Of a DNA stretch of 64,000 nucleotides, positions 57,808 through 64,000 are shown one piece after another. The notes below the pieces were generated by a model. The model saw only the letters and a program-made list of their open reading frames with translations, was not told the origin of the DNA and made no database searches. The stretch is from Streptomyces vietnamensis (GTDB lineage Bacteria; Actinomycetota; Actinomycetes; Streptomycetales; Streptomycetaceae). The DNA is taken from positions 186,001-250,000 of the forward strand of contig NZ_CP010408.1 in the NCBI RefSeq assembly GCF_000830005.1, given 5' to 3'. Positions within the stretch are counted from its first letter, which is position 1. Each line of letters opens with the position of its first letter. Position numbers and translations under genes: made by a program.

Positions 57808-58365
57808 ATGACCATCCACACCGCGGACGCCCGGCACGACCGTGCCCCCGACACGGCGCCGACGCCGATCGCCACTCTCCATCAGGCCGTTGCCGACTTC
57901 GATCCCTGCTCCCGACGACGCGATACCGGCAGCGCCGACGCCTTCAAGGCGGTCCTCACTGCGGACGCCGTCGTGGTCGGCTCCTTCCCCAGCACCCTGG
58001 ACGCCGCGATCGCCCCACGGAGCTGGACCGGCTACCCGCCGGCGGACCACCACCGCTACTGCTACTCCTACGCGGCCTGCGCGGTGACCCGCCTGGGGTC
58101 CGCCGACGGTATCCGCAGCTGGTGGCTGCACTACACCCAGCGCACCGATCAGCTCGGCGAGCACCGGCACATCCTGACCCTGATCGCCCCCTGCGCCTGC
58201 GGAACCTACTTCCACGTGGAGATCCCCGACGAGGACGCGCTCATCGCCATGCTCGACGAGCTCGACACCGCACCCGGAGCTCCCGTCGACTGCAACCACC
58301 GGCTGCGGATCCGCTCCGACAGCAACGCCGACCAGACCCACGACAGCTATGAGCCGCCCTTCTGA
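57808..58365 (+). CDS. Hypothetical protein
   Basis: A 185-residue protein with GGAG 10 bases before the ATG. A small beta-rich domain (SFPSTLDAAIAPRSWTGYPP, CYSYAACAVTRLG, SWWLHYTQRTDQLG) with two Cys pairs (CACG and others) follows a helical start. The C-terminus is hydrophilic. No family recognised. It precedes the second ATGCAT site. Confidence 0.6.
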   Translation: MTIHTADARHDRAPDTAPTPIATLHQAVADFDPCSRRRDTGSADAFKAVLTADAVVVGSFPSTLDAAIAPRSWTGYPPADHHRYCYSYAACAVTRLGSADGIRSWWLHYTQRTDQLGEHRHILTLIAPCACGTYFHVEIPDEDALIAMLDELDTAPGAPVDCNHRLRIRSDSNADQTHDSYEPPF

Positions 58366-58420
58366 GCAGGCCAGGGGGAATGGAGGGGCCCCTGCCCCGC
58401 AGGCGGAGGCCACTTATTTT

Positions 58421-58456
58421 ACGCATTCTCTTGAAATGCATTTCTCGATAATGCAT
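58421..58456. promoter_or_regulatory. AT-rich site with three ATGCAT-type boxes 15 bp apart
   Basis: ACGCAT at 58421, ATGCAT at 58436 and 58451, each 15 bp apart, with TTGAAATGCATT in the middle. Same arrangement as at 49341-49366. Confidence 0.6.
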
Positions 58457-58583
58457 CATGGGTGTGCAGTACCCGGGACGGCCGCCAGGTCGCCAAACTC
58501 CGCCAGCCGCCCCGGGCCTCCCGTCCGCTCCAAGCGAAGCCGAGGGCCAGCGACATCGTCCCCCACCGCGCAAGGAGCACAAA

Positions 58584-58835
58584 GTGACCCCCCGATCCGA
58601 AGAAGCAGACCAGGCACGAGAGGACCTCAGAAAAACCCTCGCCACCGCGAAGGAAGCCAGAGACAAGGCGCTCGAAAACCTCGAGAAGCAGAAGGAAGCC
58701 GTCGAGTCCGAGTACTGGCGCACCGTCCACGCGGCCCTCGACGGGGCCTACCACGGAGCCCAAAAGGACGCCACCGAAGTCCTCGGAGTCACCCGCGACC
58801 ACATCCTCAAGCGCACCAAGAAGTACGCCCCGTAA
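58584..58835 (+). CDS. Small coiled-coil protein with HTH-like tail
   Basis: An 83-residue protein from GTG 58584 (AAGGAG upstream). Residues 1-45 are a heptad helix (EEADQAREDLRKTLATAKEA) and the tail (KDATEVLGVTRDHILKRTKK) resembles an HTH recognition segment. It lies 130 bases downstream of the ATGCAT site and is probably controlled by it. A small DNA-binding protein is possible. Confidence 0.55.
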   Translation: MTPRSEEADQAREDLRKTLATAKEARDKALENLEKQKEAVESEYWRTVHAALDGAYHGAQKDATEVLGVTRDHILKRTKKYAP

Positions 58836-58850
58836 CACCCCGCACCACTG

Positions 58851-58892
58851 CCCGGGCCGGCCGACACCCCACACATCAGCCGGCCGCCCGGG
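58851..58892 (+). terminator. GC-rich hairpin
   Basis: CCCGGGCCGGCCG pairs with CCGGCCGCCCGGG (one bulge) 16 bases after the preceding stop. Confidence 0.55.
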
Positions 58893-59112
58893 CCCCGCGC
58901 CCACCGCCCAGGCCCCCTCCTCCGCCTGAGCCGCGCCCCGCGCCGTCGCCACCAACGTGCGCGCCCATCCCACCGCCGTCGCCACAACGGCCCGCACCAC
59001 CCCCGTTCACGACGCTGCCCTCCCGGCCGTGCCACCCGGCTCGAACTCCCGACGAACCGGGCGGCGCGGGGGACCGGACAGCCCGGTCACACCCACCAGA
59101 ACGGAAACCGTG

Positions 59113-59559
59113 ATGCGCCACACCATCCCCCCGTCCTTGCCGCCCCGCGCCGCCGAGCACCACTGCCCCGGCGGCATCCCGGACGCCGCCACCCTCCAGG
59201 CCGAAGTCCGCGCCCTCCGACAGCGCCTGGCCGTGGCCGAGGCCGCCTTGCCCGGCATCACCCAGCTCACCGACGGGACGCCGGCGGAACTGACCGTCTA
59301 CCGCGCCGGTTTCAACGCCATCCCGTACGGCACCTACACCACCCGCGAAGCCGCCCGCGCCTGCTGCGAGGACTCCCTGGAGCAGCACCGTCCCATCCCC
59401 GAAGGCGCGTCCACCTTCTGGGTGCCGCAGTCCGGCGACGAGGACGCCTCCGAGGAGCTCGTGCTCTTCGGCCCCGGCCCGGACGACGAGGACAGCACGG
59501 GGATGCTCGTCCACCCGCAGGCCATCAGCGTCCTGTACACCCCGGACGCCGAGGGATGA
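59113..59559 (+). CDS. Hypothetical protein
   Basis: A 148-residue protein. A helical start (DAATLQAEVRALRQRLAVAE) is followed by a beta region (PAELTVYRAGFNAIPYGTYT) and an acidic stretch. The ATG follows ACGGAAA closely; a tail-only copy of the recurrent intercistronic element (GGACCGGACAGCCCGG) lies just upstream near 59070. The stop overlaps the next ATG. Confidence 0.6.
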   Translation: MRHTIPPSLPPRAAEHHCPGGIPDAATLQAEVRALRQRLAVAEAALPGITQLTDGTPAELTVYRAGFNAIPYGTYTTREAARACCEDSLEQHRPIPEGASTFWVPQSGDEDASEELVLFGPGPDDEDSTGMLVHPQAISVLYTPDAEG

Positions 59560-59828
59560 CGATGCCCCAGTTCATGTGGGAGGTCGACGTCCCGATAGAG
59601 CGTGCCGGCACCGGCGAGCGCGGCGTGCACGTCTTCACCGGCCTCGCCGAGAACGGCCGCGAAGCCCGCCAGGCCGCACAGCGTGTCTGGGAGACCGCCC
59701 TTCTGCACACCATGGCCAACCAGGACATCCCCACTGCCGCCAGCTGCACGGACTGGTCCGCTCGCGGACTGCGTGCCGGATGGGTCCTGCTCTGGGACCA
59801 GGCCACGCACAAGGACATCTGCCGATAG
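59556..59828 (+). CDS. Small hypothetical protein
   Basis: A 90-residue protein whose ATG overlaps the preceding stop (ATGA). It reads MPQFMWEVDVPIERAGTGER and HVFTGLAENGREARQAAQRV. It is a compact alpha/beta protein of unknown function. Confidence 0.6.
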   Translation: MTMPQFMWEVDVPIERAGTGERGVHVFTGLAENGREARQAAQRVWETALLHTMANQDIPTAASCTDWSARGLRAGWVLLWDQATHKDICR

Positions 59829-59915
59829 ATCCGCCCCGGGGCGGCCGCCAAGGCCTGAGAAACCGCCGACCGCCCCGGGCCCCTCACCCGCAAACACGAG
59901 AGAGAGGCCACCATC

Positions 59916-60194
59916 ATGCACGCCACCCGCCGCAAGCAGCACACCCCGCCCACCACCCGCGCACACGGCACCGCCGCCAGATTCCTGAAGTCCCTGGCCA
60001 AGGCCAACCCGCTGCTCGCCGACCGCGAGTTCGTCTGCAACCGCTGCGACGCCGCCTGGGCGGGCGCCGAGGCCGACTGCTGGCACTGCGGCCTGCCCGC
60101 CACCTTCTCCTCCCACCGCTACGGCTCCGCGCTCCAGCGTCTCTTCGCCGCCACGACCTCCGCCGCCCTCGTCCCGAAGGGAGCGGCGTCGTGA
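59916..60194 (+). CDS. Small zinc-ribbon protein
   Basis: A 92-residue basic protein (GAGAGAG before the ATG). CNRCDAAWAGAEADCWHCGL gives a four-Cys zinc ribbon in the second half, and the N-terminal half is basic. A nucleic-acid-binding role is suggested by the fold only. The stop overlaps the next GTG (GTGA). Confidence 0.65.
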   Translation: MHATRRKQHTPPTTRAHGTAARFLKSLAKANPLLADREFVCNRCDAAWAGAEADCWHCGLPATFSSHRYGSALQRLFAATTSAALVPKGAAS

Positions 60195-60661
60195 CCGGCC
60201 TGATCTCCCTGACCTGGCTGATCGGCGCCCAGGCCCTCAGCGGCCACATCGTGGCCCGCGTCAACGAGCTCGTCGGCCAGGGCGCCGAGTACACGCAGGC
60301 CTGCGCCACCGTCACCGAAGCCGCCGACGCCGGCGAGACGTGGGCCATCGCCGCCACCCGCCAGACCTGGACCCGTCGCCCCGACACCGACGGGGACGAC
60401 GCCCCGATCCGGCGCCTGCACGTCCTCGAACGCGTCGGCGACACCGTCGTGGTGGCCGACCTCGACATCGACGAGGACCCCGCTGCCCACTCCCGTTCCG
60501 GTCTGCGGCCCCGGCACGAGGAACTCGGAAACGAGGACGAGGGCGCCGTGATCGATGTCGAGCTGCTGAACCTGTACGACCTCACGGCGTGGGACCCCTT
60601 CGAGCACCTGCTGCCCACCGTCGCCGTCCCGGCCGCTCGCACCACGGGGGTGGGGGAGTGA
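60191..60661 (+). CDS. Hypothetical protein
   Basis: A 156-residue protein from GTG 60191. A hydrophobic N-terminus (TGLISLTWLIGAQALSGHIV) precedes a helical part and a beta segment (IRRLHVLERVGDTVVVADLD), then an acidic stretch. The start and stop both overlap neighbours, so it is part of a coupled trio ending in a WhiB-like gene. Function unknown. Confidence 0.6.
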   Translation: MTGLISLTWLIGAQALSGHIVARVNELVGQGAEYTQACATVTEAADAGETWAIAATRQTWTRRPDTDGDDAPIRRLHVLERVGDTVVVADLDIDEDPAAHSRSGLRPRHEELGNEDEGAVIDVELLNLYDLTAWDPFEHLLPTVAVPAARTTGVGE

Positions 60662-60933
60662 CCACCACCGACCTCGCCCCGTGGCCGCGGCTGACCGGCA
60701 GCGAACCGTGCCAGGCGCCCGGCGCTGACCCCAAGGCTTGGACCGGCGCCCCCAAGCAGCGTGAGGAAGGCCAGCTGGCCTGCCTCCTTGAATGCCCCGA
60801 AACCACCCGCACGCAGTGTCTGGCCTGGGCGCTCGACCACCCGACCCACGCCGGATCCGCCATCTGGGCAGGCACCACCTGCAGCGACCGCCGCCGACTG
60901 CGCGCCGAGCGCAGCACCGCTGCCACGGCATAG
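60658..60933 (+). CDS. WhiB-like protein with altered Cys spacing
   Basis: A 91-residue protein from GTG 60658 (GTGA overlap). Cys18, Cys42, Cys46 and Cys54 are followed by IWAGTT at 69-74 and an Arg-rich tail, the order of a WhiB protein, but the Cys spacing is Cx(3)C...Cx(7)C rather than CxxCx(5)C and the turn is IWAGT, not GVWGG. It may still hold an Fe-S cluster or zinc. A divergent WhiB regulator is likely. Confidence 0.6.
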   Translation: MTTTDLAPWPRLTGSEPCQAPGADPKAWTGAPKQREEGQLACLLECPETTRTQCLAWALDHPTHAGSAIWAGTTCSDRRRLRAERSTAATA

Positions 60934-60952
60934 CGGCCAGCACGCCGCTCAC

Positions 60953-60989
60953 CCGTCCGCCCGGGCCTGCTCTCGTACCGGGCGGACGG
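60953..60989 (+). terminator. Perfect 12-bp hairpin
   Basis: CCGTCCGCCCGG (60953-60964) pairs with CCGGGCGGACGG (60978-60989), after the WhiB-like gene. Confidence 0.7.
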
Positions 60990-61064
60990 CCCCGACGGCG
61001 CCTGCGCAATCAGGCGCATCCGGCTGCGGCCGGCGGTCCGCCTGCTTGTCCGAAGGGAGTACCG

Positions 61065-61130
61065 ATGGCCCGCATCACCGGCATCGGGTGTCCCGGTACC
61101 GAACCCGCCCGGCAGACATGGCCGCGTTGA
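61065..61130 (+). CDS. Possible 21-residue peptide
   Basis: MARITGIGCPGTEPARQTWP plus Arg. GAAGGGAG precedes the ATG. It could be a leader peptide or the remnant of a longer gene; no other support. Confidence 0.3.
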   Translation: MARITGIGCPGTEPARQTWPR

Positions 61131-61166
61131 TTTGGCCGTCGCTCATCCAGAATCAGCCGACGAACC

Positions 61167-61196
61167 GTAAAGCCCCTTCCATGTAAAGCTCTTTAC
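61167..61196. promoter_or_regulatory. GTAAAG-type operator upstream of an HTH gene
   Basis: GTAAAGCTCTTTAC (61183-61196) is a perfect palindrome and a further GTAAAG lies at 61167, 16 bp earlier. The HTH gene starts 15 bases downstream, so autoregulation is plausible. Confidence 0.5.
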
Positions 61197-61210
61197 GCCA
61201 GGTTCGTGAT

Positions 61211-62005
61211 GTGACGGCGAATCAGGAACCCATAGCAGCACTGCGCGAATGGTCGGCAGCACTCAACCAGCTGTCGACCCCCGGACTCCGCCCGCGCCTG
61301 GTCGCGGCGGCATGGCTCGCTGGGGAGACCCGCGTGTCCGCGCTTGCCGAGGCCGCCCGCACCTCCCGACCCACCATCTACGCCGACCTACGGTCCCAGG
61401 GCATCGACCCCGACGACCGCTCCAAGGAGGACCCCATGACCATGACTCCCCTCGCCATCGACGGCATCACCGGCCTGAACGACGAGACCGACGCCCGCGC
61501 CATTCACGAGGCCGAGCGCCGCTACCTTGCCGAGCACCCCGACGGCGACGGCATCGGCCTCGCCGTGTCCGAGCTGCTCGAACTTCAGCTCGTCCTCCGC
61601 TTCTACAACAACTTGCGCCCGCTGCTCGCCGCCGAACTGGCAGCCCGCCGCGACCGCGACCGCGCCCTCCACCTCGTCGAGGTCCGCTGGGAAGCCCTGA
61701 CCACGGCCACCGCCTGGCACGCCGCCCACCACGCCTACGTCGTCGCGGTCGACGCCGCCTACACCGCCATCACCACCTGGGCCACCGCCGCCCGCGAGGC
61801 TTCCACCAGCTGGTTCCCCGTTCGGCGCGCCGAGGAGTTCTACGAGCAGCGGATCCTCGCCGCCGGCCACCCGCCCGTCGAGCGCCTGGCCGTGGACGCC
61901 GACGCGGAGTCCCGGTGCCTGGCCGAGGAGCTCACCACCCTGCACGATCGGCGCATCGTGCTCGCCGCCCAGACCCTCAACGCCGCCCCCACGTCCTCGC
62001 ACTGA
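61211..62005 (+). CDS. HTH-containing hypothetical protein
   Basis: A 264-residue protein from GTG 61211. Residues about 38-62 (ETRVSALAEAARTSRPTIYA) form an HTH. The rest is helical: ELLELQLVLRFYNNLRPLLA, HLVEVRWEALTTATAWHAAH and a C-terminal RRAEEFYEQRILAAG. The palindromic GTAAAG operator directly upstream suggests it regulates itself. The helical part may be a dimerisation or coiled domain. Confidence 0.6.
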   Translation: MTANQEPIAALREWSAALNQLSTPGLRPRLVAAAWLAGETRVSALAEAARTSRPTIYADLRSQGIDPDDRSKEDPMTMTPLAIDGITGLNDETDARAIHEAERRYLAEHPDGDGIGLAVSELLELQLVLRFYNNLRPLLAAELAARRDRDRALHLVEVRWEALTTATAWHAAHHAYVVAVDAAYTAITTWATAAREASTSWFPVRRAEEFYEQRILAAGHPPVERLAVDADAESRCLAEELTTLHDRRIVLAAQTLNAAPTSSH

Positions 62006-62024
62006 CCACAGACAGGACCCCGAG

Positions 62025-62756
62025 ATGACCAGGCACACCGTCAGCGACACGAACCCCACCTACGTGACCGGCGCCGACCGCTACCGCATCCCCTTCACTG
62101 GCTTCCTCACCCCCGACAACCCGCAGTTCACGGTGATGGAGGAGTACATCCAGCCGGAACACCGTCGCTCCGACGGGTACGGACTGGCCTTCCTGGAGTC
62201 CGAGGAGCACCACGTCCTCTACATCGGATCCGTCCGGCAGCTCCAGGAGTACCGCACCGCCAACACCGACGGCACCGCCGTCCTCGACCCCGCCCAGGGC
62301 GTCATGTACGCGTTCTGGCCGCACGGCAAGGGCTGGGACGACTACATCCCGAACAACGCGTGGAACCCTGGTGGCGAGGGCATCGTCACCGAGTTCGACC
62401 ACCCCCTCGGCGGCAAGGTCACCGTCTACGAGTACCTCTACGACAACCGCGACGGCGAGAAGGTCCCGATGGTCGGCTTCCACTGCGACCGCTGCCACCC
62501 CGACCCGAAGATCGACCACGAGGCCAGCATGCCCAACCGCGGACCCCAGGACCGCCGCTGGAGCGCCCGCAACGCCCGCGTGCACATCCGCAGCCACGCC
62601 GACCGGTGCCGGCCCGTCGACCCGCGCATCGCCGAAGTCGTGCAGCAGGTCGCCAACGAGAAGTACGGCGTCAGTAACCCCACGGTCACCTGGGAATCGC
62701 GCTGCGCCACCACCGGCCCGTGCGCCCGGATCCGGCACCTGCGCGCCCGCTCCTGA
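62025..62756 (+). CDS. Hypothetical protein
   Basis: A 243-residue protein (ACAGGA upstream of the ATG). It has beta-rich segments (YRIPFTGFLTPDNPQFTVME, EHHVLYIGSVRQLQEYRTAN) and a CDRCHPDPKIDHEAS stretch with a Cys pair and His, possibly zinc-binding, plus IRSHADRC. No family recognised. It is followed by a strong terminator and is the last gene of the coupled region. Confidence 0.65.
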   Translation: MTRHTVSDTNPTYVTGADRYRIPFTGFLTPDNPQFTVMEEYIQPEHRRSDGYGLAFLESEEHHVLYIGSVRQLQEYRTANTDGTAVLDPAQGVMYAFWPHGKGWDDYIPNNAWNPGGEGIVTEFDHPLGGKVTVYEYLYDNRDGEKVPMVGFHCDRCHPDPKIDHEASMPNRGPQDRRWSARNARVHIRSHADRCRPVDPRIAEVVQQVANEKYGVSNPTVTWESRCATTGPCARIRHLRARS

Positions 62757-62779
62757 CCCTGATGGTCCATGCCGAAGGC

Positions 62780-62814
62780 GGCGCCCGGAGTCAGGGAAAG
62801 TGACTCCGGGCGCC
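62780..62814. terminator. Perfect 14-bp terminator hairpin
   Basis: GGCGCCCGGAGTCA (62780-62793) pairs with TGACTCCGGGCGCC (62801-62814) over a 7-base loop, 24 bases after the preceding stop. Confidence 0.8.
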
Positions 62815-63025
62815 GCGTTGATCGTACGAGACCGCCGATTTTTGCGGTGGCCCAGGCTCTGCAGACCTTGCTCGGTGTGCCGGAGCGCGATGTTTGTCAC
62901 CGCCGACGTGGCGTGACCTGGTCTTCTCCGTTTCCGTGAGCACAGTTGTTGTCACCGTTTCGCCAGGGCACTTGTCACCAGCGTGAAGGCGTGTCCCGTC
63001 CTGCGCGAGGCGCGTTGATCACGAC

Positions 63026-63244
63026 ATGAAGACGACACGCGCTCTCCTCGGCGCCACCATGCTTGCCGCCGGCCTGCCCCTGCTCATGGCTGGTCCGGCC
63101 CACGCAGATGTCCTCGGCGGCCTCGGGGACGCCGCCAGCGCGGCGAACAACGTCAACGCGCTCGGCGCCATGCTCAACAGCGATCTGGCCAACTACGCGA
63201 AGCAGGACAACGCCAACGAGCACAGCACTGCCACCCCACACTGA
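63026..63244 (+). CDS. Small secreted peptide
   Basis: A 72-residue protein with a Sec signal peptide (MKTTRALLGATMLAAGLPLL then AGPAHA, cleavage after about residue 27). The mature part (ADVLGGLGDAASAANNVNAL...) is about 45 residues, Ala/Asn-rich and without Cys. Its size and composition recall small secreted Streptomyces peptides, but it lacks a chaplin motif. The ribosome-binding site is weak. Role unknown. Confidence 0.65.
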   Translation: MKTTRALLGATMLAAGLPLLMAGPAHADVLGGLGDAASAANNVNALGAMLNSDLANYAKQDNANEHSTATPH

Positions 63245-63497
63245 CCCAGCTCCGCGGCGATCGGGTGGTCTGACCTCCGGCCCGGACCGCCTGATCGCCG
63301 TTCCTGTCCTGTCGCATCGAGCTTGTCTGTGGATCTTGCGACGAGCTATGGGGATTGCCATGTCGAGTGAGAACGCTCGGCTCGGGATTCTCAGGGCAGC
63401 TGGCTTCTGCGGAATCCGGGGGAGGCGAGCCGAGCCCTCACAGCACTGCCAGGAAGGCCCTCTGGCTTGGTCGTGGATCAACGTACGATCACGGACT

Positions 63498-64000
63498 GTG
63501 AGCCAACTGGGTGAGGTCGGGAAGACGCGCTATCTGGTCCTTCATGACTATGGCATGGGATGGCTGCAGTGGTGGGTGTGGGCGGACTCTGCCGAGGAGA
63601 TCGTCAGTGCCTGCGCCGAAATTGAGGTGATCACGAACCCGGACGCTGTGAGACGTGCCGAGACGTGGGACCTAGAGGAGGTCCACCTGGACGATCCTGA
63701 TCCGAATCCGCTGTCCGGCTTCCGCGCGCAGAGGGATGCCCAGCGTGGACAGCCGGGATTCGCCGCCTTGGTGGGACGGGACCGTGTCTACCTGCGCTGG
63801 CCGGAGTTCGAGGACGGAGCGGTCTTCTTGATGGAGCTCGGGCCGGACGGACGGCGGTTGCGGCAGGTTGAGATCGGTCCCGGCGGCGGTGCAGTCAAGA
63901 CGAGCGTCGAGGACTGGCCGTTCAACGCGCCGTTCGATCTTCACGATCCGCAGTATGTGGCCATGGAGATCGGCCGTGATGACTTCGAGGCGGCATGGCA
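63498..64000 (+). CDS. Hypothetical protein, 3' end outside the window
   Basis: GTG 63498 opens a frame with no stop to the last base (167 complete codons and part of another). It begins MSQLGEVGKTRYLVLHDYGM and continues WVWADSAEEIVSACAEIEVI, RVYLRWPEFEDGAVFLMELG. Codon use fits the neighbours. It resembles small alpha/beta proteins found near toxin-immunity loci, but no family is certain. Confidence 0.6.
   Translation, partial: MSQLGEVGKTRYLVLHDYGMGWLQWWVWADSAEEIVSACAEIEVITNPDAVRRAETWDLEEVHLDDPDPNPLSGFRAQRDAQRGQPGFAALVGRDRVYLRWPEFEDGAVFLMELGPDGRRLRQVEIGPGGGAVKTSVEDWPFNAPFDLHDPQYVAMEIGRDDFEAAW

Noticed and set aside
1..64000. tRNA or rRNA genes and tRNA-type attachment sites
   Set aside because: No cloverleaf-like sequence with CCA end or rRNA-like segment was recognised by eye; a tRNAscan or Rfam search would be needed to be sure.

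Overview
The window is very GC-rich actinobacterial DNA. High G/C third positions, GTG starts, gapless GTGA/ATGA gene overlaps, WhiB-type proteins, a DUF2637 membrane protein and an FtsK/TraB-type translocase all point to Streptomyces or a close relative. No ribosomal, tRNA or central-metabolism gene is present. The content (own DNA polymerase III alpha, DnaB, a clamp-like protein, a Rep-like protein, conjugation genes, three insertion sequences, two large tyrosine recombinases, many small hypothetical genes) suggests a large conjugative plasmid or a big integrative element rather than core chromosome.

Layout. 1-3.4 kb: 3' end of dnaE with two translationally coupled small genes. 3.4-7.5 kb: hypothetical genes, one AbiGi/ADP-ribosyltransferase-like. 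7.65-10.53 kb: two insertion sequences (IS5 family with a passenger gene, IS701 family) inserted side by side at one CTAG site between two divergent paralogous zinc-ribbon genes, one of them frameshifted. 12.8-20.3 kb: hypothetical and zinc-finger genes, then a minus-strand operon of a giant SNF2 ATPase carrying four dsRNA-binding-like repeats, a SWIM zinc-finger protein and a Cys-rich protein. 20.4-23.5 kb: small regulators, membrane proteins and gene remnants. 23.5-27.4 kb: minus-strand replication operon (small gene, Rep-like protein, DnaB, ASCH protein, hypothetical) with repeats upstream and inside rep. 27.7-29.5 kb: HTH regulator plus PP2C phosphatase. 29.9-42.7 kb: plus-strand maintenance/transfer region with WhiB-like protein, coiled-coil DUF2637 protein, GIY-YIG nuclease, Gly/Ser-rich protein and FtsK/TraB translocase. 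43-47.5 kb: pentapeptide-repeat protein, IS110-family element, lipoprotein. 48-52.3 kb: clamp-like gene and small coupled genes. 53-56.7 kb: Tn554-like pair of tyrosine recombinases. 56.6-64 kb: a long run of small coupled plasmid genes, one WhiB-like, and a secreted peptide.

How the parts may work together (inference). The element seems to carry part of its own replisome (polymerase, helicase, clamp-like protein, initiator-like protein). The same GGCTTGCC motif is clustered upstream of both the rep-dnaB operon and the clamp-like gene, suggesting a shared control or origin function. A recurrent structured intercistronic element (stem, GGAGCCGGACAGCC-like tail) precedes many of the small genes, often starting at the stop codon of the previous gene. 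Two AT-rich sites share ATGCAT boxes with a 15-bp period. Four genes carry what look like single-base losses in short runs, so some frameshifts may be assembly errors.
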